DNA from: Halomarina rubra
Lineage (GTDB): Archaea; Halobacteriota; Halobacteria; Halobacteriales; Haloarculaceae
Assembly (NCBI RefSeq): GCF_023699475.1
Contig: NZ_JALXFV010000005.1
Coordinates: forward strand, 124,001-188,000
DNA length: 64,000 nt
Direction of reading: 5' to 3'
The notes under the pieces were generated by a model that was given only the letters and a program-made list of their open reading frames with translations, had not been told where the DNA came from and did no database searches. This document shows, piece after piece, positions 8,128 to 19,702 of the stretch. Numbering within the stretch: position 1 is the stretch's first letter; each line of letters starts with the position of its first letter. Position numbers and translations under genes: made by a program.

Positions 8128-8811
8128 ATGGCGTTCAGCGACCACCTGCTCGACGTGGGGACGAACTTGTGGGACGCACAGAAACGACACCCGTTCGTGA
8201 CGGAACTCGCTGCCGGCACGCTCGACGAGGCGGCGTTCCGGACGTGGCTCGAACAGGACTACCGCTACCTGCTCGACTACGCGCGGACGTTCGCCGTCCT
8301 CGGGACGAAAGCGCGCGACGAGGCGACGATGGCCCACTGCTTCGCGGTGGCGAACGCCGTCGTCGCCGAGGAGATGGACCTCCACCGGTCGTTCGCCGCG
8401 GACTACGGCCTGACGGGCGCGGACCTCGCGAGCGTCGGGAAGACCCCGACCTGCGAGGCGTACACGAACTACCTGCTCCGGACGGCCCGCGAGCGGCCGC
8501 TGTCCGTCGGCGTCGCCGCAGTCTACCCCTGCGGGCAGGGCTACCTCGACGTCGCCGAGCACATGGCGAACCTCGCGGACGAGGACCACCGCTACACACC
8601 GTTCGTCGAGAAGTACACGAGCGACCCGTTCCGCGAGTCCGTCGCGACGATGCGCACACTCGTCGACCGGCAGGCGACCGCCCACCCCTCGCTCCACGAC
8701 GAGATGGAGGCGGCGTTCCTCCGCTGTAGCGAACTCGAACACGCGTTCTGGGAGATGGCCTACACCGAGGAGTCGTGGCCCCACGAGTCGGACGCCGGTC
8801 CGACGGCCTGA
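8128..8811 (+). CDS. tenA: TenA family thiaminase II / aminopyrimidine aminohydrolase
   Basis: A 227-residue all-helical protein. TenA hydrolyses aminomethyl-pyrimidine derivatives to hydroxymethylpyrimidine, salvaging degraded thiamine. The active-site cysteine lies in AVYPCGQGYLDVAE (about residue 135), which places it in the cysteine-bearing TenA_C class, and the conserved catalytic glutamate is in HAFWEMAY near the C-terminus. The N-terminal HPFVTELAAGTLDEAAFRTW is also typical. Length matches the family. No other thiamine gene is adjacent. Confidence 0.9.
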   Translation: MAFSDHLLDVGTNLWDAQKRHPFVTELAAGTLDEAAFRTWLEQDYRYLLDYARTFAVLGTKARDEATMAHCFAVANAVVAEEMDLHRSFAADYGLTGADLASVGKTPTCEAYTNYLLRTARERPLSVGVAAVYPCGQGYLDVAEHMANLADEDHRYTPFVEKYTSDPFRESVATMRTLVDRQATAHPSLHDEMEAAFLRCSELEHAFWEMAYTEESWPHESDAGPTA

Positions 8812-8877
8812 GCGCGAGTGGTCGGCCGGGACGCGCGCTCCGAAACCATTACCCGCTACTCCGACCTCGGTTCGGTA

Positions 8878-10338
8878 ATGGCTGACTGGACGGAGACGTA
8901 CCGCCCGACGACGTTGGCGGAGGTCCGTGGCAACGACAAGGCCCGCAAGGCGCTCCACCAGTGGGCGAAGTCGTGGGACGACCACCGCGACGCCGTCATC
9001 CTCCACGGGTCGCCGGGCGTCGGGAAGACCAGCGCCGCCCACGCGCTCGCCAACGACATGGGCTGGCCGACCATCGAGTTGAACGCGAGCGACCAGCGCA
9101 CCAAAGCCGACATCGAACAGTACGCCGGCGGCGCGGCGATGAACCAGTCGCTCTCCGGGACCGGCCGACAACTCATCATCCTCGACGAAGCGGACAACAT
9201 CCACGGCAACGCCGACCGCGGCGGGTCGGGGGCCATCACGAAGCTCGTCAAGGAGGCCGAACAGCCGATGGTCCTCATCGCCAACGAGTTCTACGACATG
9301 TCCAACGGCCTGCGGAAGGCGTGTGAGGACGTCGAGTTCCGGGACGTCTCGGCGCGCTCTATCGTCCCCGTCCTCCGCGACATCTGTCGGAAGGAAGAGC
9401 TCCAGTACGACCCCGACGCGCTGGAGGCCATCGCGGAGGCGAACTCGGGTGACCTCCGCGGGGCGGTCAAGGACCTCCAGGCGACGGCCGAAGGCCGGAG
9501 TAAGATAACGAAAGAGGACGTCACTGCGGGCGGTCGCGACAAGACGGAAGGCATCTTCCAGTTGCTCGACGCGGTGTTCAAAGAACAGGACGCCGAAGGC
9601 GCGCTGAAGTTCTCCTACGACGTCGACGAGACGCCCGACGACATGATCAACTGGCTCGAGGACAACGTCCCGAAGGACTACCACGGCGCGGAGTTGGCCG
9701 ACGCCTACGGCTTCCTCGCGAACGCCGACCGCTGGCTGGGGCGGGTCCGAGCGACCCAGAACTACTCGTTCTGGCGCTACGCGAGCGACAACATGACCGC
9801 CGGCGTGGCGGCCTCGCGCTCGGGGCAGAAAGGCGGGTGGACGCGCTACGGGCCACCGAGCTACTGGCGCAAACTTGGCAGTTCGCGGGCCGCCCGCGAC
9901 AGACGCGACTACGTCGCCCGCCACATCGCCGAGGTCGGCGGGATGTCGATGGCGACGGCGCGCAAGCAGGTGCTCCCGTACCTCGCGACGATGACCCACC
10001 ACTGCAAGAACCGCGAGTTGACCGTGCTGATGACGGCGACGTACGACCTGGAGGCCGAACACGTCGCGTTCGTCACCGGGAGCGGGAAGGACACCAACAA
10101 GGTCAAGTCCATCGTCGAGGACGCCCAGACACTGCGCGAGGAGGCCGCCGTCGAGCACTCCGGTGGCGCGTTCGCGGGCGGAGAGTTCGACAGCGAGGAC
10201 GCCGAGGAGGAACTGGACGCGGAGACCGAGGAAGTCGGCGAGAGCGAGACGGCGGAGGAAGCGGAGACGGACGAATCGGACGCGAGTGAAGAAGGTGGGA
10301 GCGACGACCAGCAGTCCGGCCTCGCCGACTTCTACTGA
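8878..10338 (+). CDS. rfcL: Replication factor C large subunit (clamp loader)
   Basis: A 486-residue AAA+ ATPase that, with the small subunit, loads the PCNA sliding clamp onto DNA. It starts MADWTETYRPTTLAEVRGN; Walker A is HGSPGVGKTSAA (residues 42-53), Walker B is LIILDEADNIHG, and sensor and collar domains follow (GDLRGAVKDLQATAEG; SYWRKLGSSRAARDRRDYVA). Residues from about 435 are a glutamate-rich disordered tail ending in QQSGLADFY, a PCNA-interacting (PIP) box at the extreme C-terminus. The start at 8878 is used instead of the in-frame ATG at 8818 because conservation begins there; it lies 66 bases after tenA. Confidence 0.96.
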   Translation: MADWTETYRPTTLAEVRGNDKARKALHQWAKSWDDHRDAVILHGSPGVGKTSAAHALANDMGWPTIELNASDQRTKADIEQYAGGAAMNQSLSGTGRQLIILDEADNIHGNADRGGSGAITKLVKEAEQPMVLIANEFYDMSNGLRKACEDVEFRDVSARSIVPVLRDICRKEELQYDPDALEAIAEANSGDLRGAVKDLQATAEGRSKITKEDVTAGGRDKTEGIFQLLDAVFKEQDAEGALKFSYDVDETPDDMINWLEDNVPKDYHGAELADAYGFLANADRWLGRVRATQNYSFWRYASDNMTAGVAASRSGQKGGWTRYGPPSYWRKLGSSRAARDRRDYVARHIAEVGGMSMATARKQVLPYLATMTHHCKNRELTVLMTATYDLEAEHVAFVTGSGKDTNKVKSIVEDAQTLREEAAVEHSGGAFAGGEFDSEDAEEELDAETEEVGESETAEEAETDESDASEEGGSDDQQSGLADFY

Positions 10339-10448
10339 CCAGTCGACCCGCATCAGTCGATTCCACGACGCGTGCCACCCGAAGTACACCGTGCGACAGG
10401 GGTACGCTACGGGTCGACCAGGGTGGCTACTCGGTGGCTCGACGAACC

Positions 10449-10455
10449 CTTATAC
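10449..10455 (+). promoter_or_regulatory. Probable TATA box of the following membrane protein gene
   Basis: CTTATAC is centred about 27 bases before the GTG at 10479, the standard archaeal TATA-to-start-site distance. It therefore suggests a leaderless transcript beginning at that GTG and argues against the upstream in-frame GTG codons at 10434 and 10461. Confidence 0.5.
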
Positions 10456-10478
10456 GCTCGGTGAGAGAACGAACCCTC

Positions 10479-11030
10479 GTGAAGATATACCCCATCCACC
10501 TTCGAGGGTTGGGGACGACCGTCCCGCTCTCTATCATCGGCCTCTTTGGCGTCGTTGCAGGAGTCGCCGAAGACAATCCGGCCACCCTCGGGGCGTTCGG
10601 CGTCCTCGCGATACCGGGACTGTTCTTGCTAACCGGGATACTCGCGGACATACTCCACCCAGCGGAGTACTACGAACGAGACGAGCACATCTTCGGCGGA
10701 ATCGTCCGAACGGTCGGGCTGCTCGGTCTCGTGGGAATCGCCGGGTCCGTACTCGTGGTTCTGAACGCTGCAACTGCTGGGGCACTCTTCGGTCACCCAC
10801 CGATGAGGTCGCTCGTTCGAGGTGCTGTGACGGTCGGTGGGCCGTTGGTCGCTGGTGGACTCGACGTACTGTCCATGGTGCCGATGTCCTTCGCACTCGC
10901 CGTCGTCGCTCTGTCGGGTGTGGTGATGATACTCACGAAACTACTGAGTGGCCCGAACCTCTCCGAGGACGTGGGACTACTGCTCAGGGGGGACCTGGAC
11001 CGTCGAGAAGACCCAGTGTTCGAACGGTAG
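10479..11030 (+). CDS. Unidentified membrane protein with four to five helices
   Basis: A 183-residue protein: LGTTVPLSIIGLFGVVAGVA, LGAFGVLAIPGLFLLTGILA, GLLGLVGIAGSVLVVLNAAT, LVAGGLDVLSMVPMSFALAV and VVALSGVVMILTKLL are hydrophobic. An acidic stretch (HPAEYYERDEHIFGG) lies between the second and third, and the C-terminus is charged. Codon use is looser than in neighbours (more ATA, CTA and TTG, lower GC3), a hint of more recent arrival. The start is set at GTG 10479 from the TATA position. No family is recognised. Confidence 0.7.
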   Translation: MKIYPIHLRGLGTTVPLSIIGLFGVVAGVAEDNPATLGAFGVLAIPGLFLLTGILADILHPAEYYERDEHIFGGIVRTVGLLGLVGIAGSVLVVLNAATAGALFGHPPMRSLVRGAVTVGGPLVAGGLDVLSMVPMSFALAVVALSGVVMILTKLLSGPNLSEDVGLLLRGDLDRREDPVFER

Positions 11031-11107
11031 AACCGTTCGGAACCCGACGAGTATCGTTTTGTTCTACTCACGCTCTTGGTCCGACCACCGACTCGACGAC
11101 GACCGTC

Positions 11108-11686
11108 TCACCGTTCGCGCCACTCGCGGGCGAGCAGGCCGAAGTGGTGTTCGTCGTGGTACTCTCCGAACCGGAAGACGTGCTCGCGGAACTGCCCCTC
11201 GCGGGTGAACCCCAGCGACTCCAGGAGACCCTGGGAGGCGTCGTTGTAGTCGAACACCTTCGCGACGACCTTGTGGAGCGCGAGCGTGTCGAAGGCGTGG
11301 TCGAGGACCATCGAGACGGCGCGGGTGGCGTAGCCCATCCCGTGGTGGTCGGGAACCAGCCAGTACGCGAGTTCGCCGCGGTCGTACTCGACGTCGAACA
11401 GCGCGACGTTGCCGATGGGTTCGACCGGGACGTCACTCGCCGGGTCGAGCGGCCCACGCGGCACGTCGCCGTGTTCGAGACACACGAGGACGTTCAGGTC
11501 CTGGTCGGCCTCGACGGTCCACTGCTCGTACTGCTGTTCGACCTCGTCGGCGGTCGCGGGGGTCGTGAATCCGAGTGCGTCGCGGAGTTCGGGTGCGTTC
11601 TGCCAGCGCTGGAGGAACTCGAGGTCGTCGCGTTCGACGGTGCGGAGCGTCAGGTCGCCGTCGCGGGCGAAGACGGGGCCGGGCAT
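11108..11686 (-). CDS. GNAT family N-acetyltransferase (RimJ/RimL-like)
   Basis: A 192-residue acetyltransferase: LTLRTVERDDLEFLQRWQNAP at the start, then ELAYWLVPDHHGMGYATRAV with the acetyl-CoA loop and NDASQGLLESLGFTREGQFRE as motif B. The frame continues far upstream in shadow sequence; MPGPVFARDGDLTLR at 11686 is the natural start. The substrate is unknown. Confidence 0.88.
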   Translation of the reverse strand: MPGPVFARDGDLTLRTVERDDLEFLQRWQNAPELRDALGFTTPATADEVEQQYEQWTVEADQDLNVLVCLEHGDVPRGPLDPASDVPVEPIGNVALFDVEYDRGELAYWLVPDHHGMGYATRAVSMVLDHAFDTLALHKVVAKVFDYNDASQGLLESLGFTREGQFREHVFRFGEYHDEHHFGLLAREWRER

Positions 11687-11776
11687 GGCCGAACCGAACG
11701 AGTCCCCCGTTGTAGCAGTTCCGGGACGCGAACGCACCGCGCCGACAGTTAACCCGCCCCCGACCGAAGTCGGCGT

Positions 11777-12838
11777 ATGCGCGCCGCCGTCGTCCGGGAG
11801 TACGGAGAGCCACTCGAAATCGAAGAGCGCGAGCGTCCCGCTGCACCGCCCGACGGCGTCGTCGTGGCTGTCGAGGCGTGTGGCATCTGTCGCTCGGACT
11901 GGCACGCCTGGCAGGGCCACGGCGACTGGGTCGACGACCGCGTGCCGCGCGGGCAGGTCCTCGGGCACGAACCCGCCGGTCGGGTGGTCGAGGCGGGCCC
12001 GGACGTCGAGACCGTCGCCGTCGGCGACCGCGTCGCCGTCCCGTTCTGCCTCGGCGACGGCACCTGCTCGTACTGTCTCTCGGGGCGGGGCAACGTCTGT
12101 CCGGACGGCACCGCACTCGGCTTCGAGGCCGACGCACCGGGTGCGTTCGCGGAGTTCGTCGCCGTCCCGGCGGCCGACTACAACCTCCTCGCGCTCCCCG
12201 ACGGCGTCTCCCCGACCGCGATGGCCGCACTCGGCTGTCGCTACGTCACGGCGTATCACGCGCTCGAACACCGCGCCCACCTCGGCGCGGGCGAGTGGCT
12301 GGCCGTCCACGGCTGTGGCGGCGTCGGCCTCTCGGCGGTGCAGGTCGCCCGCGCCCTCGGTGCTCGCGTCGTCGCCGTCGACGTGCGCGAAGCGCCACTG
12401 ACGAAGGCCGCCGAACTGGGCGCGGACGTGACCGTCGACGCGAGCGCAGTCGAAGCCACGGCGACCGCCGTCCGCGAGGCGACTGGTGGCGGGGCCCACG
12501 TCGCGATGGACGCGCTCGGCAGCGAGGTGACCGCCCGTGACGCGCTCGACGGACTGCGGCGGGCCGGACGCTACCTCCAGGTCGGACTGACCGGCGACGA
12601 CGAGCGCGGCGAGATTCCGCTGCCGACCGACGCCATCGCGGGCCGAGAGCTGTCGGTGCTCGGTGCGCGCGGGATGCCGCCGACGCGCTACGAGGAGGTG
12701 CTGGCGCTGGTGACCGGCGGCCACCTCGACCCCGGCGCGCTCGTGACCCGGGAGGTGTCGCTGGAGGAGGTTCCCGAGCGACTCGCCGCGATGACCGACT
12801 ACGAGACGGTCGGCGTCGAGGTCGTCACCGAGTTCTGA
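11777..12838 (+). CDS. Zinc-dependent alcohol dehydrogenase (MDR superfamily)
   Basis: A 353-residue medium-chain dehydrogenase. The catalytic zinc cysteine is in VEACGICRSDWHAWQGHGDW; GHEPAGRVVEAG follows. The structural-zinc cysteines are visible as FCLGDGTCSYCLSGRGNVC (four Cys). The Rossmann motif GCGGVGLSAVQVARALGA precedes VDVRE, whose aspartate suggests NAD preference. Such proteins oxidise primary or secondary alcohols; the substrate is not predictable. It is divergent from the GNAT gene. Confidence 0.92.
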   Translation: MRAAVVREYGEPLEIEERERPAAPPDGVVVAVEACGICRSDWHAWQGHGDWVDDRVPRGQVLGHEPAGRVVEAGPDVETVAVGDRVAVPFCLGDGTCSYCLSGRGNVCPDGTALGFEADAPGAFAEFVAVPAADYNLLALPDGVSPTAMAALGCRYVTAYHALEHRAHLGAGEWLAVHGCGGVGLSAVQVARALGARVVAVDVREAPLTKAAELGADVTVDASAVEATATAVREATGGGAHVAMDALGSEVTARDALDGLRRAGRYLQVGLTGDDERGEIPLPTDAIAGRELSVLGARGMPPTRYEEVLALVTGGHLDPGALVTREVSLEEVPERLAAMTDYETVGVEVVTEF

Positions 12839-12875
12839 GCCGGGTGCGAGAACGGGCGGGTCTCGAACGGGGAAA

Positions 12876-13868
12876 CTACTCCCGGCCGTCGCGGACGCCG
12901 AGTCCGGGAATCGCGACGCGGTCCTCGACCCAGCCCATGAACAGCGTCGCCGAGAGGACGAGCGCGAGGTAGAACAGCGCGAGCAGCGCGTAGATGTTCA
13001 GGTACTGGAACGTCTGGCCGGCGATGTCCCGGCCCGACTCGAACAGTTCGACGACGGTGATGAACGCCGCCAGCGAGGAGTACTTGATGAGGTAGACGAG
13101 TTCGTTCGTCCAGCCCGGAATCGCGTAGCGAAGCCCCTGCGGGAGTACGACGTGTCGGATGCCGTCGATCCGCGAGAGCCCGATGGCGCGCGCCGCGGTC
13201 AGTTGGCCCGACTCGACCGACTCGAGCGCCGAGCGGATGTACTCCGCCTGGTAGGCCGCGGAGTTGATGGTGAACCCGACGATGGCGACCCAGACGGCCG
13301 TCGTGGGGAGCAGCCCGGAGCTGACCCCACGGAAGTACTGGGACATGTTCAGCCCGTAGTAGATGACGAACAGTTGGGCGAGCAGCGGCGTCCCGCGGAT
13401 GAGTTCGATGTACACCAGCGCGAGGCTCCGCGTGACGACGCCGCCGTAAACCCGGGCGACGCTGAGCGGGACGGCGATGACCAGCCCGAAGGCGATGCCC
13501 GCGACGGTGAGGACGACCGTCAGCCACGCCCCTTCCGCGAGCGTCGGGAGGTACTCGACGGCGAACGCGACGAACGAGGCGACGTCCGAGAAGAGGAACC
13601 AGAACCCCGCGACGAAGTCGAGCACCGGTGCGAGCGCTCCCGTGTTCTGTTGCATCACGAGCGCGTCGTTCTCGAAGCCGGTCGCGAGACCCTCGAAGAA
13701 CGCGACGGGGAAGAACGGCTCCGAGTAGCCCGCCCAGATGGTGACCCACCGGACGACGAGCCACGCCCAGAACAGCGCGCCGATGGCGAGGCCGACAGAC
13801 CGACCCGTCGGGAGCCCCTCGCCGGCGCGGGCGAGCGTGGTCCGGGCCGTCGAACGCTCCCCGCTCAT
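12876..13868 (-). CDS. Amino acid ABC transporter permease
   Basis: A 330-residue HisM-type permease, last gene of a four-gene importer operon. After an N-terminal helix and a long extracytoplasmic loop (residues 45-100) come GAWLTVVLTVAGIAFGLVIA, YIELIRGTPLLAQLFVIYYG (the conserved start of the domain) and AIGLSRIDGIRHVVLPQGLR, the EAA-loop equivalent that contacts the ATPase. It is about 70 residues longer at the N-terminus than the other permease of the operon. Its ATG overlaps the ATPase stop by 4 bases. Confidence 0.93.
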   Translation of the reverse strand: MSGERSTARTTLARAGEGLPTGRSVGLAIGALFWAWLVVRWVTIWAGYSEPFFPVAFFEGLATGFENDALVMQQNTGALAPVLDFVAGFWFLFSDVASFVAFAVEYLPTLAEGAWLTVVLTVAGIAFGLVIAVPLSVARVYGGVVTRSLALVYIELIRGTPLLAQLFVIYYGLNMSQYFRGVSSGLLPTTAVWVAIVGFTINSAAYQAEYIRSALESVESGQLTAARAIGLSRIDGIRHVVLPQGLRYAIPGWTNELVYLIKYSSLAAFITVVELFESGRDIAGQTFQYLNIYALLALFYLALVLSATLFMGWVEDRVAIPGLGVRDGRE

Positions 13869-14728
13869 ACCTCCTCGGAGATGGTGGTCAGCCGCTGGAG
13901 GAACTCGGCCGTGCGGTCGTGTTCGGGGTCGTCGAACAGCTGTTCCGGCGGCCCGCGTTCGACGATGCGCCCCTCGTCGAGGAACATCAGCGACGACGCG
14001 GCACGGCGGGCGAACCCCATCTCGTGGGTGACGACGAGCATCGTCATCCCGCCCTCCGCGAGGTCACGCATCACCTCCAGCACCTCCCCGACGAGTTCGG
14101 GGTCGAGCGCGCTCGTCGGTTCGTCGAACAGGAGCAGTTCGGGGTCCATCGCCAGCGCGCGAGCGATGCCGACGCGCTGTTTCTGCCCGCCCGAGAGTTC
14201 GGCGGGGTAGGAGTCGGCCTGGCTAGCGAGGCCGACCCGGTCGAGTTGGTCCATCGCCTTCTCGCGGGCCGCCTCCTTGCCCATCCCGCGGACCTTCCGA
14301 AGCCCGAGCGTGACGTTCTGCAGGGCGGTGAGGTGGGCGAACAGGTTGATGTCCTGGAACACCATCCCGACCCGGCGGCGCAGGTCGTTGTCGTTCATCG
14401 CCATCACCGACTCGCCGTCGAGGTAGATGGCCCCGCCCTGGAACTCGGTGAGGCGGTTGACACAGCGCAGCATCGTCGACTTGCCGGACCCCGAGGGGCC
14501 GATGATGACCTCCACGTCACGTTTGTCGAGGTCGAAGCTGATGCCCCGGAGCACCGTCTCGTCGCCGTAGGACTTCTGGAGGTCCTCGACGCGCAACAAC
14601 GGTTGCGAGGCGGCCCCCGCGGTGGCAGCGTCCGCCGAGGCGGTGTCTGTGTCGCTCGCCTCGGTACCGCTGGCGGTAGCGGCGCTCGTGTCGGTGCCGT
14701 CGGCCGTCCCGGAGTGCTGGTCGCTCAT
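13865..14728 (-). CDS. Amino acid ABC transporter ATP-binding protein
   Basis: A 287-residue GlnQ/HisP-type ATPase. Walker A GPSGSGKSTMLRCVN, Q-loop VFQDINLFAHLT, signature ELSGGQKQRVGIA, Walker B LLLFDEPTSALDPEL and switch histidine VVTHEMGFA are all intact. The first 40 residues are a serine/threonine/alanine/aspartate-rich tail before the ATPase core (LLRVEDLQKSYG); it is unusual for the family and may be disordered or an over-long start. It overlaps both neighbours by 4 bases, so it is translationally coupled. Confidence 0.94.
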   Translation of the reverse strand: MSDQHSGTADGTDTSAATASGTEASDTDTASADAATAGAASQPLLRVEDLQKSYGDETVLRGISFDLDKRDVEVIIGPSGSGKSTMLRCVNRLTEFQGGAIYLDGESVMAMNDNDLRRRVGMVFQDINLFAHLTALQNVTLGLRKVRGMGKEAAREKAMDQLDRVGLASQADSYPAELSGGQKQRVGIARALAMDPELLLFDEPTSALDPELVGEVLEVMRDLAEGGMTMLVVTHEMGFARRAASSLMFLDEGRIVERGPPEQLFDDPEHDRTAEFLQRLTTISEEV

Positions 14729-15507
14729 CGGTCACCCCCGGGAATCGCGTAGTAGTCGCCGAGGTAGTCGAGCGAACGGTTGGTGACGAAGGTCATGATG
14801 AAGTAGACGAGGCTGATGAACAGGAACAGTTCGAGCGTCGCCGTCGTCCGCTGGGTGAACAGGTTGTCCGCCCGCGCGAACAGTTCGGTGAGTCCGATGG
14901 CGAACGCGATGCTGGTGTCCTTGAGGACGATGGTGAACTCGTTCTGGAACCCGGGAATCGACCGCCGCAACGCCTGTGGCAGGACGACGTGTCGGATGCC
15001 TTGGAGCCGACTCATCCCGACGGAGCGGGCGGCCTCCATCTGGCCGCCGCTGACGCTCTGGAGCGCCCCGCGGAAGATCTGTGCCTGGTAGGCCGCCGAG
15101 CGGAGGCCGAGACCGACCGTCGCCGCGAGGAACGCGCTCCGGCCGAACGAGACCGAGCCGACCCGCGGCACGTCGAACGCGAACTGCCCCCCCGGGAGCG
15201 GGATGGGCGCGACGAAGAACATGAACACGAGGATGACGACGATGGGAATCGCCCGGAGGACGACGCCCGCGCCGTAGACGAACGAGCGGAGCGGGCCGCG
15301 GCCGTACACCTCGATGGCCCCCATCGGGAAGCCCGCGAGGAAGCCGAGCACGATGCTCGTCAGCGTCAACAGCAGCGTGACGACGAACCCGCGAGCCAGG
15401 TACGGCAGCTGTTCACGGACGAACGCCCAGTCGCCGGACTCGAACTGGGCGAGCGCCACCCAGTCGACCGCGTCGAGCGCGGGCGGAGACGCCAGCGAGA
15501 GAACCAT
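14725..15507 (-). CDS. Amino acid ABC transporter permease
   Basis: A 260-residue HisQ/GlnP-type permease. LARGFVVTLLLTLTSIVLGF opens the membrane domain, and RSVGMSRLQGIRHVVLPQAL is the ATPase-contact loop. The start codon at 15507 directly abuts the stop of the binding-protein gene and its end overlaps the ATPase gene by 4 bases, giving a fully coupled operon in the order binding protein, permease, ATPase, permease. Confidence 0.94.
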   Translation of the reverse strand: MVLSLASPPALDAVDWVALAQFESGDWAFVREQLPYLARGFVVTLLLTLTSIVLGFLAGFPMGAIEVYGRGPLRSFVYGAGVVLRAIPIVVILVFMFFVAPIPLPGGQFAFDVPRVGSVSFGRSAFLAATVGLGLRSAAYQAQIFRGALQSVSGGQMEAARSVGMSRLQGIRHVVLPQALRRSIPGFQNEFTIVLKDTSIAFAIGLTELFARADNLFTQRTTATLELFLFISLVYFIMTFVTNRSLDYLGDYYAIPGGDR

Positions 15508-16416
15508 CTACGCCTCGCTGAACCACTCGTTGCGCAGTTCCTCGTAGGTGCCGTCCTCCTGGACCGTCGCGAGCCCCTGGTTGAGCGCGCTCTGGAGGTC
15601 GCTGGCGTCCTGCCGGATGCCGAAGCCGTACTCCTCACCGGTCTCGTAGGTGAACGCCACCTCGACGTCGCGCTGGGCGGCGAACGTCTCGGCGACCGGC
15701 TTGTCGAGCACGACGGCGTCGATGTTGCCGTTCTCCAGGTCGGTCACGGCGAGCACGTAGCTCCCGTAGCCGTTGTAGTTCACGTCGCTCAGCTCCTCCC
15801 GGACGACCTGCTCGCCGGTGGTGCCGTTCTGTGCACCGACGGCCTGGCCCTCCAGGTCGCCGAGTTGCCCCGGCTGGAAGTCACCGCCCGCCCGGACGAG
15901 GATGGACTGGTCGGCCTCGTAGTACGGGTCGGTGAACGCGATGGTCTGCTGGCGCTCCTCGGTGATGGTCATCGCCGCGGCGATGACGTCGATGTTGCCG
16001 CCGGTGAGCGCGGGGATGAGCGAGTCGAACTCGAACTCCTGCCAGCCCTCCAGCGTGTAGCCCGGAGCGGCGCTGATGATAGCTTCGAGCAGTTCGACGT
16101 CGAACCCGGTCAGCTCCTCGCCCTCCTTGATCTCGAACGGCGGGAAGCCGGGGGCGGTGCCGGCGACGATTGCCTGCTCCTCGCCGCTCGCGGTGCCGCC
16201 GTCGGTCTCGTTGCCCATGTCCGTCTCGTTCCCCATCTCCGTCTCGTTGCCGGTACCGGCCCCGTCGGTCTCGTTGCCGCCGGTTCCGCCACCGCCCTCG
16301 CCGGGCGATTCGGTCCCTTCGGACGGTTCACCGAGACAGCCAGCCAGTCCCGCGACGGCACCCGCACCGACCGCAGCGAGATACGAACGACGACCGATAG
16401 CGTCTTTTCGCGTCAT
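15508..16416 (-). CDS. Amino acid ABC transporter substrate-binding lipoprotein
   Basis: A 302-residue extracytoplasmic binding protein (SBP_bac_3 fold). A Tat-type signal with IGRRSYLAAVGAG is followed by the lipobox LAGC (about residues 24-27), then a glycine/asparagine/threonine/glutamate linker with repeated GNETDM units. The binding domain runs from about residue 80: GFPPFEIKEGEELTGFDVEL, MTITEERQQTIAFTDPYYEA and DLENGNIDAVVLDKP are the family signatures for polar amino acids. A GTTAAAAC at 16440-16447 (minus strand) lies where a TATA box for a near-leaderless transcript is expected. Confidence 0.94.
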   Translation of the reverse strand: MTRKDAIGRRSYLAAVGAGAVAGLAGCLGEPSEGTESPGEGGGGTGGNETDGAGTGNETEMGNETDMGNETDGGTASGEEQAIVAGTAPGFPPFEIKEGEELTGFDVELLEAIISAAPGYTLEGWQEFEFDSLIPALTGGNIDVIAAAMTITEERQQTIAFTDPYYEADQSILVRAGGDFQPGQLGDLEGQAVGAQNGTTGEQVVREELSDVNYNGYGSYVLAVTDLENGNIDAVVLDKPVAETFAAQRDVEVAFTYETGEEYGFGIRQDASDLQSALNQGLATVQEDGTYEELRNEWFSEA

Positions 16417-16475
16417 ACAGACCCATGCGTCAGAAACCCGTTTTAACGTTGCGGCGGTTTTCGGCCGATTTCGGC

Positions 16476-17303
16476 CTAGTCGTCCGACGGAACGCCCGTT
16501 TCGTGTCTCCCGTCGGGACTGTCACGCCGAGCGACCCACCACGTCAGGAGCGCCAACCCGAGTGCCAGTGCGGTCGCACCGAGCGACAGGACCCGGCCGT
16601 CGAGGCCGTAGTACTGCCGGCCGACGGCGAGCAGGCCGAACAGGAGCGTCGAGCAGCCGAGAGCGGGGAGGCGGGCGCGAGCGTCGAGACCGTGGCGACC
16701 GGCCCAGACGGCCGTCGCGAGCGCGCCGCCGAACGCCAGCAGGGCGACCGCGTAGTACGCGACCTGTACTGGGGGGGTGTAGGCGACGAACGTCCGCGGG
16801 TTGAGGACGACCATCGCGCCGACCGTGAGGGGGACGAGGCCGGCCACCGCACGGACGAGTCGGTTCGTCACGACGTCGTCGGCCGCCCACAGCGCCGCGA
16901 GGACGACGCCCGCGAAGATGGTCGCCGCGGTCACGAAGTGCGCGGTGAGGATGAGCCACTCGTACTGCGTGACGGTGAGCGCACCGAGGACTATCTGGGC
17001 CGGCAACAGCAGGGTCGCGATTGCGAGCGCACCCTGTGTCTTCCGGCCCGCCGCGCCACGGAACGCGCTGACGGTGTTCCCGAGGATGACGAAGCCGGTC
17101 ACCATCGCGACGAGGCGGTGGAACCACTCGACGAAACTCGCCCAGTTCGCGGGGAACAGTCCGAACACCGCACCGTCACAGAACGGCCAGTTCTGGTCGC
17201 ACGTCAGCCCCGCACCCGCCGCCGCCGTGTAGACGCCGAGGAGGACCAACACGAACGTCAAGCCGGCGGAGAGGGCGGTGAGCCTGCGGAACCGTGACTC
17301 CAT
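16476..17303 (-). CDS. ctaA: Heme A synthase (COX15/CtaA)
   Basis: A 275-residue protein with about eight membrane helices that converts heme O to heme A for cytochrome oxidase. It shows the half-repeat structure of the family: [15 protein letters not shown] with the cysteine pair, [15 protein letters not shown] with a heme-ligand histidine, and [18 protein letters not shown]. The second half has weaker histidine motifs (the family normally has a second H pair), as is usual for short archaeal forms. The start at 17303 ([16 protein letters not shown]) gives a compact N-terminus; the upstream frame overlaps the malic enzyme promoter. Confidence 0.88.
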   Translation of the reverse strand: MESRFRRLTALSAGLTFVLVLLGVYTAAAGAGLTCDQNWPFCDGAVFGLFPANWASFVEWFHRLVAMVTGFVILGNTVSAFRGAAGRKTQGALAIATLLLPAQIVLGALTVTQYEWLILTAHFVTAATIFAGVVLAALWAADDVVTNRLVRAVAGLVPLTVGAMVVLNPRTFVAYTPPVQVAYYAVALLAFGGALATAVWAGRHGLDARARLPALGCSTLLFGLLAVGRQYYGLDGRVLSLGATALALGLALLTWWVARRDSPDGRHETGVPSDD

Positions 17304-17427
17304 GGCCGGAACTGGGGACCGGACACACTTACCCCCACCGTTCACCAGCCACGTGGGGCGATGGCAAGGCCCACACGTCAGGCGACCCTCGGATAGCTTT
17401 TTGCTCCCGCCTTGCGCGGTTGCGAGT

Positions 17428-19698
<2,271 letters not shown>

Positions 19699-19702
19699 GC
19701 CC

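Noticed and set aside
8071-10389. Minus-strand frame of 772 codons opposite tenA and rfcL
   Set aside because: It spans two genes with unmistakable conserved motifs on the other strand and is valine/arginine/glycine-rich shadow sequence.
4241-11686. Four GNAT acetyltransferase genes as a functional island
   Set aside because: They lie on both strands, belong to different subgroups, and are separated by unrelated genes, so clustering is probably chance in a GNAT-rich genome.
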